Positions 17,239 through 26,088 of a stretch of 64,000 nt of DNA are shown here, one piece after another; position 1 is the first letter of the stretch; every line of letters starts with the position of its first letter. The DNA is from CBDDBH01 sp965225625 (lineage in GTDB: Bacteria > Pseudomonadota > Gammaproteobacteria > JADZEE01): the NCBI GenBank assembly GCA_965225625.1, contig CBDDBH010000018.1:62001-126000 (forward strand), given 5' to 3'. Below the pieces are notes generated by a model. The model made no database searches, was not told the DNA's origin, and saw nothing but the letters and a program-made list of their open reading frames with translations. The translations under genes and the position numbers were made by a program.

Positions 17239-17252
17239 TAACTTCGAGTATT
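17239..17252 (+). repeat. 14 bp direct repeat, right copy
   Basis: Second copy of TAACTTCGAGTATT (first at 16864-16877). It lies 12 bases before the DUF309 start codon, in the place where a ribosome site would be expected, so the event that made it may have altered that gene's leader. Confidence 0.55.
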
Positions 17253-17264
17253 TGCGGCTATCAA

Positions 17265-17756
17265 ATGCTTACGCGTCCTCGCTACACCGAGCGGCCCTTT
17301 CCCCCGTACCGCTTTATCCCGGGGCGAGCGCCGCATCCGACACGGGACCCGGACGGTCATTCCTACGACAAACCGCCGGAATCGATCGACGTATTCAACG
17401 ATGCAGATTGGGGGTCTTTCGAGCAGTATCTGTACGGAATCGATTTGTTCAACCATGGGTACTGGTGGGAGGCGCATGAGGCGCTCGAAGCAGTGTGGGT
17501 CGCCGCGGGCAGGCAAACAAGGACGGGATTATTCGTACAGGGACTAATCCAGATCGCGGTCGCCCACTTGAAATGGTTCCAGGGATTCAGCGATGTCGCA
17601 ACGCGGATGGCCGGGGACGGGCTCGGGAAGATGAGAATCGACGAAGTCACCTATCTCGGGATCGAGCTCGCGCCATTTCGTGCCGATGTAAAAGACTATT
17701 TCGCCGGGCGGAGTGACGCCCCCGTCATCATTCGTTTGAACTTCGAGAATCGCTAG
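17265..17756 (+). CDS. DUF309 domain protein
   Basis: 163 residues from ATG 17265. MLTRPRYTERPFPPYRFIPGRAPHPTRDPDGHSY is the standard N-terminus of this family and argues against an upstream start that would overlap the methyltransferase remnant. The DUF309 core follows: GIDLFNHGYWWEAHEALEAVW (about 61-81) and LFVQGLIQIAVAHLKW (about 92-107), with the conserved Glu-Ala-His-Glu motif. The fold is a small alpha-helical bundle and the function is unknown. The protein appears complete. No good ribosome site is visible. Confidence 0.8.
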   Translation: MLTRPRYTERPFPPYRFIPGRAPHPTRDPDGHSYDKPPESIDVFNDADWGSFEQYLYGIDLFNHGYWWEAHEALEAVWVAAGRQTRTGLFVQGLIQIAVAHLKWFQGFSDVATRMAGDGLGKMRIDEVTYLGIELAPFRADVKDYFAGRSDAPVIIRLNFENR

Positions 17757-18328
17757 CAGCGGCCGAGGGCTGTGAGGCCGGGCGCTCACCGGAACAAGCC
17801 GGGCGCCTTCACACGGCTCAGGAGCGCCTGTTGGGGTTCCGGTGCCCCCTCGACCGGCTCCCGCGTTATTGGGGAAGTGTGCAATGTTCGTCCGCTATAT
17901 CTATGCAATTTATACCGGGGTCGTTGAGCTGTGAGAGGGAGGCATTCGCGAGCGAAATGGTCCGTGATTGGAAGCCCGGTCAGTGTCCTGCGCAGTGACC
18001 ATCGCCGCAAGTCATTCTAGTAAGCGGACATTCACTGGTTCGTACCTTGAGGGTCGGCTTGGGGTCGTTAGCACGCATTAGGCGGCGCCCTGCGTTGTGC
18101 TCGTAACGCGCACTGGCGATCCTCGACCGGGCCTCCGGTCTTGATACCAGGCAAGGTTCTGTCACGCTATTGCGCCGCGCCTGAGCTAGTCAACCCCATC
18201 ATTTCGCGACAACTATCGGTCAACGCATAAACCAGCGACACCCGTCATCGATGATTTAGAATCTATCAATCCAGTCTGGTCAACGGATTGGTATTAGACT
18301 GGATAAGTTTCCGGCAAAGGTGAGAAAA
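17757..18328. other. intergenic stretch; inverted repeat near its end
   Basis: About 570 bases without a recognisable gene. Short frames on the minus strand (17786-18165) do not resemble any family I know. Near the end, ATCCAGTCT (18269-18277) and AGACTGGAT (18296-18304) form an inverted repeat with 9 bp arms, 24 bases before the SDR start, a plausible operator or leader hairpin. Confidence 0.4.
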
Positions 18329-19062
18329 ATGACAGAACAGAAAAAAATGATCGTGGCAGGGGGGTCGGCGCCGAACGAGGGTTGGGCGGTACGCTGTGTC
18401 TCAAGTTTGCGCAAGCCGGGCATCATGTGTTCGTTGCGGGTCGCACTGAGGCCAAGATTGTCGCCATCGCGAACAAGATCAAGGCGGATGGGGGTTTAGC
18501 CACGCCCGTAGTTACAGATTTAACCCGGGAACCCGACGTAATTGCGCTGTTCGATGCGGCGGTTTCCGCCGAGGGTGTGCTCGACCTTGCGATTTACAAC
18601 GCCGGTAATAATACGCCCGGCAAAGTTGTTGAAATGGAGGCGGATTATTTCGAAGCCTCATGGCGCATCGGGCTTTTCGGTGCATTCCTGTTCGCTCGCG
18701 AGGCGGCGCGGCGAATGGCGCAGTCCGGGGGCACGTTGCTCTTTACCGGCGCGAGTTCGTCGATGCGCGGTCGTGCCGGATTTGGTGCTTTCACGGCGGC
18801 AAAAGGCGGTTTGCGCAACCTGGCTCAGGCGATGGCCAAGGAGTGTGGCCCAGATGGTTTGCACGTTGGACACGTCGTCGTGGATGGCGGTATTGATGGC
18901 GATCGTTTGCGTGAGCGATTTCCGGATCGGGTGAAAGAGATGGGGCCAGATAGATTGGTTGACCTCGATGGTATCGCCGAGGCATTCCGTTTTTTGTATC
19001 AGCAACCTAAGCGGGCTTGGACGTTCGAGGTGGATGTTAGAACCTATCTGGAGTCTTGGTAG
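18329..19062 (+). CDS. short-chain dehydrogenase, frameshift in a G6 run
   Basis: The frame from ATG 18329 (AAAGGTGAG upstream) encodes MTEQKKMIVAGG. The body of the gene is one frame over from the G run at 18359-18364. Adding one G gives VAGGVGAERGLGGTLCLKFA with a proper GxxxGxG NAD(P) loop, so the gene is intact apart from this homopolymer. The rest is a classical SDR: NAG motif in YNAGNN, catalytic Ser in FTGASSS, then AFTAAK where the usual Tyr-x-x-x-Lys has Phe for Tyr. A subgroup of SDRs with Phe at this place exists, and members may not be ordinary dehydrogenases. The frameshift may be a sequencing error, phase variation or real loss. Precedes the CoA ligase gene by 113 bases. Confidence 0.75.
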
Positions 19063-19175
19063 ACCCGCTACTGCGCCACATCCAATTTTAGTATGACACT
19101 TGGTATTGATTGCCTCGCAATTTAGATTAGCGATTGGCGAGCGCAGAAATACGAATTGACCTACGAGGAGCCAAC

Positions 19176-20495
19176 ATGATTTTCGATGCGGAGATGGAAA
19201 ACAGAGATCCGAAAGAGCAACGGAAGCTCGATGAAGTTCAGTACCGCAAACAGGTGCAATATTTGTTCGATAGTTCGCCGTTTTACCAACGCAAACTCAC
19301 CGCCGCCGGTTTCAAGGACGTCGCAAGCCTGGGTGGTCTCGATGATATGGCGCCGATCCCGTTTACGATTAAGGATGAGATCAGGCAAACACAGACCGAC
19401 AACCCCCCTTACGGCGATTACCTGGCTGCACCTCGAGAAAACGTGCGAAAAGTGTTTTCTACCAGTGGCACTACCGGTACGCCGTGTTACATAGCCTTAA
19501 CCAAGAATGATCTGGATGTCTGGGCGACGCACACGGCACGCTCGTATACCGCTGTTGGTTTCAGACCGGGAGAACCTCTCGCGGTGATTTTAAACGCGGG
19601 CCCGTTCGCCGGAGGTGCTGCCTATTATGGGTTCGACAAGCTCGGCGCAGCGACCCTGCCTATCGGTATGGGTAACAGCGACCGGCTAGTGAAAGCGATG
19701 CAGCTCTTTGGCGGTGGCAATATGATCTGCACACCGTCTTACACTTTATATCTGCTTAACTGGTGCCGTGAACACGGCGTTGAACCGCGTTCATTGAAAC
19801 TCAAACACGTCGGTGTCGCCGGGGAACCTGGCGGTGGAGATCCGGCCTTGCGCGAAGAAGTGGAAGGACAATTTGGTTGTACTTTGCGTGAAGCGATGGG
19901 AACAGGTGACATCTCAACATCGATCTGGGGTGAATGCGCAGAGGGCAAAGGCATGCATTTCTCCGGTCAGGGTCTTACCCACGTTGAATTGATCGATCCG
20001 GGCACTGAACAACCGATACCGTGGGAAGACGGCGCCGAGGGCGAAGCGATCTATACCTCGCTGGTGCGTGAGGCAATGCCGGTTTTACGCATAAGGAGTC
20101 GCGACCATTTGCGAGTTACCATGCAACCGTGCAGTTGCGGGCGCATTTCCCCTCGTGTTCGCTGTATTGGTCGCACTGATGACATGCTAATCGTGCGCGG
20201 TGTGAATCTTTACCCGACGGCGGTACGCGGCATCATCCTTTCGTTCCGCCCGGATGTCGGTGAGGTGTTCTTGATAAGACCAAGCAGAAAAGGTGTGGCA
20301 CAGGATCCGCCGTTGCCGATAACAATCGAGCTCGGAGCCGGCGTAGCAGCGGCGCCTGCCGGACTCGCAGAGAAGATCAAAAAGGAGCTGCGTTCGCAGC
20401 TGCTTGTCACGACTAAAGTGGAGTTTGTGCCCAGCGGCTCCCTACCGCGCGGCGAATACAAAACAGCGATGGTAGATTTTTCGATGGCAAGTTAG
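19176..20495 (+). CDS. phenylacetate-CoA ligase-like adenylating enzyme
   Basis: 439 residues from ATG 19176, chosen over an upstream start because GAGGAG lies 9 bases before it. The adenylation P-loop is STSGTTGTPCYIALT (about 97-111), with AMGTGDIS (about 248) as the second core motif and IGRTDDMLIVRGVNLYPTAV (about 329-348) as the hinge leading to the PaaK-type C-terminal domain. A Cys-rich PCSCGR stretch precedes the hinge, as in PaaK relatives. PaaK-type ligases activate aryl acids to CoA thioesters with ATP. It is downstream of an SDR and upstream of a porin, consistent with uptake and activation of an organic acid. The acid itself is unknown. Confidence 0.9.
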   Translation: MIFDAEMENRDPKEQRKLDEVQYRKQVQYLFDSSPFYQRKLTAAGFKDVASLGGLDDMAPIPFTIKDEIRQTQTDNPPYGDYLAAPRENVRKVFSTSGTTGTPCYIALTKNDLDVWATHTARSYTAVGFRPGEPLAVILNAGPFAGGAAYYGFDKLGAATLPIGMGNSDRLVKAMQLFGGGNMICTPSYTLYLLNWCREHGVEPRSLKLKHVGVAGEPGGGDPALREEVEGQFGCTLREAMGTGDISTSIWGECAEGKGMHFSGQGLTHVELIDPGTEQPIPWEDGAEGEAIYTSLVREAMPVLRIRSRDHLRVTMQPCSCGRISPRVRCIGRTDDMLIVRGVNLYPTAVRGIILSFRPDVGEVFLIRPSRKGVAQDPPLPITIELGAGVAAAPAGLAEKIKKELRSQLLVTTKVEFVPSGSLPRGEYKTAMVDFSMAS

Positions 20496-20777
20496 CGCCA
20501 GAATTGGGTCAGACCCGTTCCCAGGTTGCGAGGAACGCAAGCCGAGCCAGCGTTTCAAAGCTATGGTTCAGTGTTGCGTTGTGACGCGGACAAAAACCTT
20601 GAATTACGAATACCCACACTTTGAGGCCCACGGGGCTAAGATCACCGCACATTCGTCACCGTTTTGTCACAAAATTGTAATTTTATGACCGTAGTGTTGC
20701 ATCGCAGCCAGGCAACGGCACGAATTTTTCCGCTTGCTGCTGGCGGCCCAATTTATCGAACCGGAAGGAGCGATTTC

Positions 20778-22019
20778 GTGAATTTTACGTCCCAGCTAAA
20801 AACCATTGTGCAGCTAGTTATTATTTCAACCCTGGTGGCTTTCACGGTTCCAGCCGTGGCCGCGAACGAAGCGCTGATCGAACTGTTCAAGATCCTTCAG
20901 CAGAAGGGCAGCTTGTCCAACGATGAATATGAGTTGTTGGTCAACGCCGCCAAGGCGGACGAGGAGAAGTCTGCGCGGTCGAAGCACGAGTCCAGCGAGG
21001 AGGTCACGCAACAGGTCGCAGCCGTCGAGGCCAAGACCGCGAACAGTGGTTGGACCGAGAAGATAAGACTCAAGGGCGACCTGCGCACGCGCTATCAATA
21101 CCAGGACGAAGACGGTCGCGACGATCGCGGGCGCGGCTTGCTCCGCTATCGCCTGGGTATCATCGCCAAGCCGACACCTGGCTGGGAAGTCGGCGCCGGA
21201 CTGGCGAGTGGCGGTTTTGACCAGCGCTCGACCAACCAGACTTTCGATTCGCAGTTCACGACCAAAGCCATCAATCTCGATTACGCCTATCTACAGTACG
21301 CCTTCGGCAACGGCGTGAGCGCTGTCGCCGGAAAATTCGAGCGCAAAAACTACCTGTACGCGCCGACGGATGTGATGTGGGATAGCGACATCAACCCCGA
21401 AGGATTCTCGATCAACTACATGGGCTCCAACGCCTGGGGCCGGTTCTTTGCCAACGGAGGAATCTGGGTGCTGGAGGAAAACTCCAGCTCCAGCGACGAC
21501 CCGTTCATGGGTTACGGACAGCTAGGCCAAACTTGGCATGGCGATGAATGGTCCGCCACGTTGGCGGCCGCCGTTTATGGATTCGCTGACGCCAACGTCC
21601 CGGGCGACTTTACTTTGTCCGAAGGAACCAACACCGATGGGAATTTGAGCTCGGTCAACCTTGCCGGTGAAGTGGGCCGGAGGGTTGGTGATGCCAAGGT
21701 CAAGCTGCTTGGCGAGTACATCAATAATTTCGACACCAACACATCGGAAAACACGGCGTGGGCGATCGGCACCAAGATTGGCTGGAATAAATGGAACTTC
21801 AAATATATCTATGCGGATGTCGAGGCGAATTCGGTGCCGGATTTCCTGCCGGATTCGGATCGCTTCGACGGATTGACCGGGATCCGCGGTCACGAGTTTG
21901 AACTCAAGTACGCGCTGATGAAGAACGTATCACTGGCTCTCGACTTTTATGCCGTCGAAGACATTGCCACGGATGATGATCAGGAGGTCCTGCAAGCCGA
22001 TCTCAACATCAAGTTCTGA
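20778..22019 (+). CDS. putative outer-membrane porin
   Basis: 413 residues from GTG 20778; GGAAGGAG at 20763-20770 sits at the right distance and the start yields a Sec signal peptide ending AVAANEA. Residues about 30-80 are a charged helical, coiled-coil-like segment (LIELFKILQQKGSLSNDEYELLV), seen in putative-porin families. The rest is alternating beta strands (GDLRTRYQYQDEDG, GWEVGAGLASGG, YAYLQYAFGNG) and the chain ends in Phe (NIKF), the recognition residue for BAM insertion. An outer-membrane channel, perhaps for the acids handled by the neighbouring CoA ligase. Length is close to typical members. Confidence 0.85.
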   Translation: MNFTSQLKTIVQLVIISTLVAFTVPAVAANEALIELFKILQQKGSLSNDEYELLVNAAKADEEKSARSKHESSEEVTQQVAAVEAKTANSGWTEKIRLKGDLRTRYQYQDEDGRDDRGRGLLRYRLGIIAKPTPGWEVGAGLASGGFDQRSTNQTFDSQFTTKAINLDYAYLQYAFGNGVSAVAGKFERKNYLYAPTDVMWDSDINPEGFSINYMGSNAWGRFFANGGIWVLEENSSSSDDPFMGYGQLGQTWHGDEWSATLAAAVYGFADANVPGDFTLSEGTNTDGNLSSVNLAGEVGRRVGDAKVKLLGEYINNFDTNTSENTAWAIGTKIGWNKWNFKYIYADVEANSVPDFLPDSDRFDGLTGIRGHEFELKYALMKNVSLALDFYAVEDIATDDDQEVLQADLNIKF

Positions 22020-22118
22020 CCTGGCTCGATGTCAGATAGGATCGCAGACGCGCGCTTAATTTGAATGATTAGACGACACTAGCTGAACGCCATCCCATCA
22101 GGTTTACACCATCACAGT

Positions 22119-23138
22119 TTAAACACCTAACAGCGCGTCGCGAAACACGGGGTCGGACGCTTTTGCATCGACAACGGCGCGTCTACCTTTTTCTACCAGC
22201 GGGTGAACATGCTCCGCGAGTCCTGCCTTATACGACGGTCGTTGCTGTAGTCGTTGCCAATAAGCGATTACACCTGGGCGTTTTTCTTCGCCCATGAAGT
22301 ACTCGGTCCAATCCACCTCGCGGATCCGTTCCATAATGACGGTCCAGCTCACATCAGCAAGTGAGTAAGTCTCACCGAGGATCCAAGGCCCGCCCGAAGC
22401 CTGCAATTGTGCTTCCAGCGCGTCCAGATGCGTTTCCATGCGATCGCGCGATGCCCGCATTACATGAACGACCTTGCCAAGTTTGGCAAACCGTTTGAGT
22501 GTGGCGAGCTTGAATACCAGGAACATAATCGGACGCATCTTCAGTCGATGAAACAAAAGACCTTCTAGGATCAGGTGCGCCGGAATGTAGCGGATCATGG
22601 CGCAGAATATTGGCAGCGTCAGACCGGGAATGCAGTTACCCGCGCTGGTATTCAGATCGGCTACCGGGTTGTCGCCGATCAGCGAGGCACGGTGCACCCA
22701 CACCAGCATCTCCTCACGTTGCTGGGCATCGTCGGGAATAAGTTTTACGTCTGTCGTCGTATGTTCGGCTGCGTACGCTATCTGCTCATGCGATTCGTAA
22801 ACCGGGTGACCGTTGTGCACCAGTACCGGTACCGTTCCGGCGGGGTTCACGCTGAGAAATTCCGGCGTCAGCGCCTGGTAAGAGCCAGTTTCAATCAAGT
22901 CAACATGGTGGTCTTTGTAATCCATCTCCAGTTCTGCCAGACACACACGCAGCTTTTTTGCGCATAAGGAGAATGCATTCTGATAAAGCTCGAATTCCTG
23001 GCTGTGAGCCACACTGATCTCCGGGTGCAGACCGCCAGTTACCGCATGGGTTTTACGGTGCCGCTTCTCGGTGAAGAACCAACCAAGCGCCGCTCCAAAA
23101 GCCAGTACTAGAATGTATTTCAAACAAATTCTCCGCAA
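22119..23138 (-). CDS. membrane-anchored glutathione S-transferase-like protein
   Basis: 339 residues. An N-terminal hydrophobic segment (about 7-22, KYILVLAFGAALGWFF) without a cleavage site suggests a membrane anchor. The GST N-terminal thioredoxin-like domain follows: ELYQNAFSLCAKKLRVCLAE (about 50-70), NPAGTVPVLVHNG with the cis-Pro, and YESHEQIAYAAE with the Glu/Ser glutathione site. The C-terminal helical domain includes GPWILGETYSLADVSW, the conserved N-capping motif. The length, with an insert of about 60 residues between the domains, is reminiscent of GDAP1-like GSTs. GSTs of catabolic clusters isomerise or detoxify products such as maleylacetoacetate; the disrupted FAH gene next to it would fit that. 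Confidence 0.85.
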   Translation of the reverse strand: MRRICLKYILVLAFGAALGWFFTEKRHRKTHAVTGGLHPEISVAHSQEFELYQNAFSLCAKKLRVCLAELEMDYKDHHVDLIETGSYQALTPEFLSVNPAGTVPVLVHNGHPVYESHEQIAYAAEHTTTDVKLIPDDAQQREEMLVWVHRASLIGDNPVADLNTSAGNCIPGLTLPIFCAMIRYIPAHLILEGLLFHRLKMRPIMFLVFKLATLKRFAKLGKVVHVMRASRDRMETHLDALEAQLQASGGPWILGETYSLADVSWTVIMERIREVDWTEYFMGEEKRPGVIAYWQRLQQRPSYKAGLAEHVHPLVEKGRRAVVDAKASDPVFRDALLGV

Positions 23139-23181
23139 TTAAACGCGCCAGGGACGTTCAGCCTACCATGCCCCTGGCAAC

Positions 23182-23520
23182 TCAAGCATCACGCCACTCG
23201 ACGACGGTATTGACCAGCACGCCAACACCCTCCACATCGAGTTCGATTCGATCGCCCGGCTTGAGCCAACGCGAGCCATCGACACCGCCTTCGATTGCGG
23301 TCCCCTCACCGGTACCGGAACATAAAATGTCGCCGGGATTCATCTGCGTGTACTGAGATATATAGGCCACCGTCTCAGCGAAGCCCCAAATCATGTCGCT
23401 GGTCGACCAGTCCTGTCGCTCCTCGCCATTGACGCGCAAGCGGCAGCGCAAATTGTTTACATCGTAGCCCTCGTCAACCACCACACAGGGCCCACAAGCA
23501 TTTCCCGTATCGAAATTTTT
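23182..23520 (-). pseudogene. fumarylacetoacetate hydrolase family protein, 3' part (split by IS1595)
   Basis: The minus strand from 23512 reads FDTGNACGPCVVVDEGYDVNNLRCR, ending in a stop at 23182. This is the C-terminal third of a FAH-family enzyme, with SDMIWGFAETVAYISQY and GDILCSGTGEG as hallmarks. It belongs with the 5' part at 28093-28745. Counting one copy of the 8-base duplication, the pieces total 984 bases, or 327 residues plus stop, an ordinary FAH length, in one frame. FAH enzymes hydrolyse carbon-carbon bonds of acylpyruvates or decarboxylate ring-cleavage products with Mg. The gene is inactivated by the insertion. Confidence 0.9.
23513..23520 (+). repeat. 8 bp target-site duplication (left)
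   Basis: AAATTTTT directly abuts the left inverted repeat; the same 8 bases follow the right inverted repeat at 28093-28100. Eight-base duplications are usual for the IS1595 family. Confidence 0.92.
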
Positions 23521-23546
23521 GGGAATTATATACTTACTGCCCCAAA
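23521..23546 (+). repeat. IS1595 terminal inverted repeat, left
   Basis: 26 bases starting GGGAATTATATACTTA, then CTGCCCCAAA; the right copy differs only at base 17 (C here, T there). Looser similarity continues inward for about 15 bases. Confidence 0.9.
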
Positions 23547-23557
23547 TTCATGACCGT

Positions 23558-23698
23558 TTAACCCTTAACTATTCTCCATTTTTCTTCTAACTGTTTCTTA
23601 GACGGAGCCTTTTCAGGTTGCTTATAGGGTTCTTTCGGCTTGAAATTAACCACCTGCCCAACCAGACTACGAAGGTCTTTTAGTTGTTTTTTGTTCAC
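23558..23698 (-). CDS. 46-residue passenger protein of the transposon
   Basis: GTG 23698 overlaps the TGA of the 53-residue gene (GTGA), with GGAGG 11 bases upstream, so it is likely translated by coupling. The product is very basic: VNKKQLKDLRSLVGQ, then FKPKEPYKQPEKAPSKKQLEEKW. No signal peptide, no membrane segment and no family that I recognise. It ends 37 bases from the left end of the element. It could be a small DNA- or protein-binding accessory of transposition or of the restriction system. Confidence 0.5.
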   Translation of the reverse strand: MNKKQLKDLRSLVGQVVNFKPKEPYKQPEKAPSKKQLEEKWRIVKG

Positions 23699-23856
23699 AG
23701 ATATTCCTCCAGTATTTTTGGTATATTCTGAATGGGGCTAGGCATTGATCCGTCAGAATTTGCAAAGTTGACCGTCTCTTCCATCTCAGCCTTGCTGGGC
23801 TGATAGCTGTGATGCTTGACGTGAATTGTAGGTTTGGTTGGGTCTTGGGCGGTCAT
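23695..23856 (-). CDS. 53-residue passenger protein of the transposon
   Basis: ATG 23856 follows the HNH endonuclease gene by 31 bases, with AAGAGGG as a possible ribosome site. The product starts MTAQDPTKPTIHVKHHSYQPSK and continues AEMEETVNF; the middle part (HSYQPSKAEMEE) looks like a conserved short motif I have the impression of in small proteins of proteobacteria, but I cannot name a family. It overlaps the next small gene by 4 bases. Acidic C-terminal half, in contrast to the basic partner, which hints that the two may interact. Confidence 0.5.
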   Translation of the reverse strand: MTAQDPTKPTIHVKHHSYQPSKAEMEETVNFANSDGSMPSPIQNIPKILEEYL

Positions 23857-23887
23857 GGTGGCCCTCTTCAAAGGTGTTGGGTTTCGT

Positions 23888-25120
23888 TTATAGGTAGCGA
23901 GATCGCCACTCTAAATTTTCAGCGCGGGTTGCTTGAGGAAAGTTGATGTTTCTTGGCAGCCCTGCGTAGCTTACCGCATGTTCAATCTGCTCATTGAGCG
24001 TTACAATACCATTCGGTTCAATGCGTATTTTCCCGCTATCATACAGGCGATGAATATCAACTCGCATGCATAAGCCATTACCGACAAGGTCACTGCCGCC
24101 TTGTCCAACTGGAACGATATGCGCAGCTTCTAACACCTCTAATGTGCGTTCTTGCGTCAATATACAGCAACTGTTGCCTGCCCCAAGCACTTCCCTTCTA
24201 AATTTCGACTGGTTAGTTCGGCGTAGAACGCTTGCAGTAACGCGGGTTCGTTCAATAATTAAAGGAATTTCCGAATCTCGCGAGTCTGTTATCTCTTCAT
24301 CAATTCGCGCAATGTTTTCAAAAAATGAAGGTTCAGCATCTAGCTGAATTTCTGCGCTCATGACTTGGTCTAGGTAGAATTTTTGTTCGTAGCGTTCTGT
24401 TGTATTGTCCGCTTGGCAAATCTCGAAGTTCTCCAAGAAAAGTAAAAATTCTCTTGCAAGCCGCTTGTCGTTTGCAGCGGGCGCACAATCAGGCCAGCTT
24501 GATACGTCCAAACGATCTTTTCGAAATTTAAACACTGATATTGCGGTGTCTTCCACTGAGGCCTTTGCTCCAGCCAAAGGAATGACCACCTTGATTAGCT
24601 CATTGGGGCTTAAAAATGCTTCTAAGATGCCATAAGAGCGCCCCAACTTGTCCATAACCGAAAGTATCAACTCGAATGGCTTAATGCGAAGTCCTGCATC
24701 TCTCCACTTCTGCATTTCTGCATCGTTGTAAGTGGCGGGGTTGGGTAGTACAGTGTTTCGCACCATCAAAGCGGCGAATTCATCGTTCGTAATTTGTCCA
24801 GACGCTACACGGCTTCCAAGGTTGGTAAGCTCTATTTCTCCGCTTACTGGCGCAAGCAAACCAGTTCCGCGCCAATATTGGCCGGAATTTCGGAACAGGT
24901 TTCGGTCTGGAGTTCGTGCAAGGTCGATAAGAGTATTGGTGTCCTCTTTAACTCGCCCTAATTCTTGATGAAGCTCAAGAGAACTATAAGGTTTGCCCTC
25001 AAATTTTTTCAACGCTCTCAGAACGCCTAATAAAACAGGAGCTTTAAGTAAACCCTCGCTTGGTGCAACGCTGAGCCATCGCCATTTATATGATGGAAAA
25101 GGCTTAGCGGGAGTATTCAT
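23888..25120 (-). CDS. HNH restriction endonuclease
   Basis: 410 residues. The C-terminal 90 or so hold an HNH nuclease: CCILTQERTLEVLEAAHIVPVGQGG with the first His, then DLVGNGLCMRVDIHRLYDSG with the Asn and last His, a pattern shared with many type II HNH restriction enzymes. The N-terminal 300 residues are helical and unassigned, probably the DNA-recognition part. The start (ATG 25120) overlaps the stop of the upstream methyltransferase by 4 bases, giving a methyltransferase-first operon, which would let modification precede cleavage. It acts on unmodified foreign DNA; the recognition site cannot be read from sequence. Confidence 0.85.
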   Translation of the reverse strand: MNTPAKPFPSYKWRWLSVAPSEGLLKAPVLLGVLRALKKFEGKPYSSLELHQELGRVKEDTNTLIDLARTPDRNLFRNSGQYWRGTGLLAPVSGEIELTNLGSRVASGQITNDEFAALMVRNTVLPNPATYNDAEMQKWRDAGLRIKPFELILSVMDKLGRSYGILEAFLSPNELIKVVIPLAGAKASVEDTAISVFKFRKDRLDVSSWPDCAPAANDKRLAREFLLFLENFEICQADNTTERYEQKFYLDQVMSAEIQLDAEPSFFENIARIDEEITDSRDSEIPLIIERTRVTASVLRRTNQSKFRREVLGAGNSCCILTQERTLEVLEAAHIVPVGQGGSDLVGNGLCMRVDIHRLYDSGKIRIEPNGIVTLNEQIEHAVSYAGLPRNINFPQATRAENLEWRSRYL

Positions 25121-26088
25121 ACTGCATCATCAACAATCTGGTCAATTATATCTGAATTTTTTGAAAGCATGATACCGATTGCATAGCCAAGGGCAGGAGG
25201 AACTGCATTGGCGATTTGCCTATATGCGGAAGTTTTAGTGCCTTCAAAAACGAAACTGTCTGGGAATGATTGAACCGCAGCCAATTCTCTGGCGGACATT
25301 CTTCGGTGGTTATTGGGGTGATGAAGAACAACAACGCCCCCCTTCTCATCGCCCCTTCCTGTAACCGTTGGTGCAGGTTGATTAGGGTCTATTACTCTAT
25401 GTCCGATGTGTCCATTGAATCGCAATTTATATCTTGAAAATTCATGATTTGGTAAGTCAGGCGCATCCTCAGGCTCAGGTATATGAGCCAATGCTTTTCC
25501 GACAGTTAGCCAAGGTTTTAGCTTCGCATTTTTTGGTTTTACCTTTGGGTCTTGATGAGTTGGATCAGGTGGAAAAAACACTTTTTTGTCCGATATATCA
25601 TTCCTCACACCCAGCATCACAAAACGCATTCGCTTTTGTGGTGCTCCATAATCCGCTGAGTTCAGAACCTTCCAAATGGTCTTATAACCTGCGCTTGAAA
25701 AGTCAGAGACTATGCGCTTTACTACCTCACCTTTCCCAAGTGAGACTAACCCTTTTACATTTTCGGCGATGAAAAATTTTGGTTGCTTGTCAGTGACCAC
25801 TCTCACCATTTCAGCATAGAGTTTATTTCTCTCATCCGAAACAGTTCGCCCCCAATTGGCGACGGAAAAGCCTTGACATGGAAACCCTCCTACAACTACA
25901 TCGGCGTCTGGTATTTCGGCAGAAGGGATTTCGCAAATATTTCTCACGTCAACATGGCTGCCGATATTGCGACGATAAGTTGCGACGGCATCGGCGAAAA
26001 TATCATTAGCCCATACAATAGTATGCCCTGTTTTAATAAGACCTAAGTCTAAACCACCAGCACCGCTAAAAAGAGAAATAATTTTCAT
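25117..26088 (-). CDS. DNA (cytosine-5) methyltransferase, second of pair
   Basis: 323 residues with the C5-methyltransferase motifs in order: I LFSGAGGLDLG (5-15), IV GGFPCQGFS (about 67-75) with the catalytic Cys, VI AENVKGL (about 106), VIII QKRMRFVM (about 151), a variable target-recognition region about 190-250, IX RRMSARELAAVQSFPD (about 264) and X RQIANAVPP (about 288). All catalytic elements are present. It overlaps both neighbours (upstream methyltransferase in the restored frame, downstream endonuclease) by 4 bases, so the three genes form a tightly coupled operon. Two C5 enzymes together usually serve asymmetric sites, each modifying one strand. Confidence 0.93.
   Translation of the reverse strand: MKIISLFSGAGGLDLGLIKTGHTIVWANDIFADAVATYRRNIGSHVDVRNICEIPSAEIPDADVVVGGFPCQGFSVANWGRTVSDERNKLYAEMVRVVTDKQPKFFIAENVKGLVSLGKGEVVKRIVSDFSSAGYKTIWKVLNSADYGAPQKRMRFVMLGVRNDISDKKVFFPPDPTHQDPKVKPKNAKLKPWLTVGKALAHIPEPEDAPDLPNHEFSRYKLRFNGHIGHRVIDPNQPAPTVTGRGDEKGGVVVLHHPNNHRRMSARELAAVQSFPDSFVFEGTKTSAYRQIANAVPPALGYAIGIMLSKNSDIIDQIVDDAV

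Noticed and set aside
17786..18165. Two overlapping minus-strand frames in the long intergenic stretch
   Set aside because: No ribosome site, no recognisable family and Arg/Pro-rich composition typical of chance frames.
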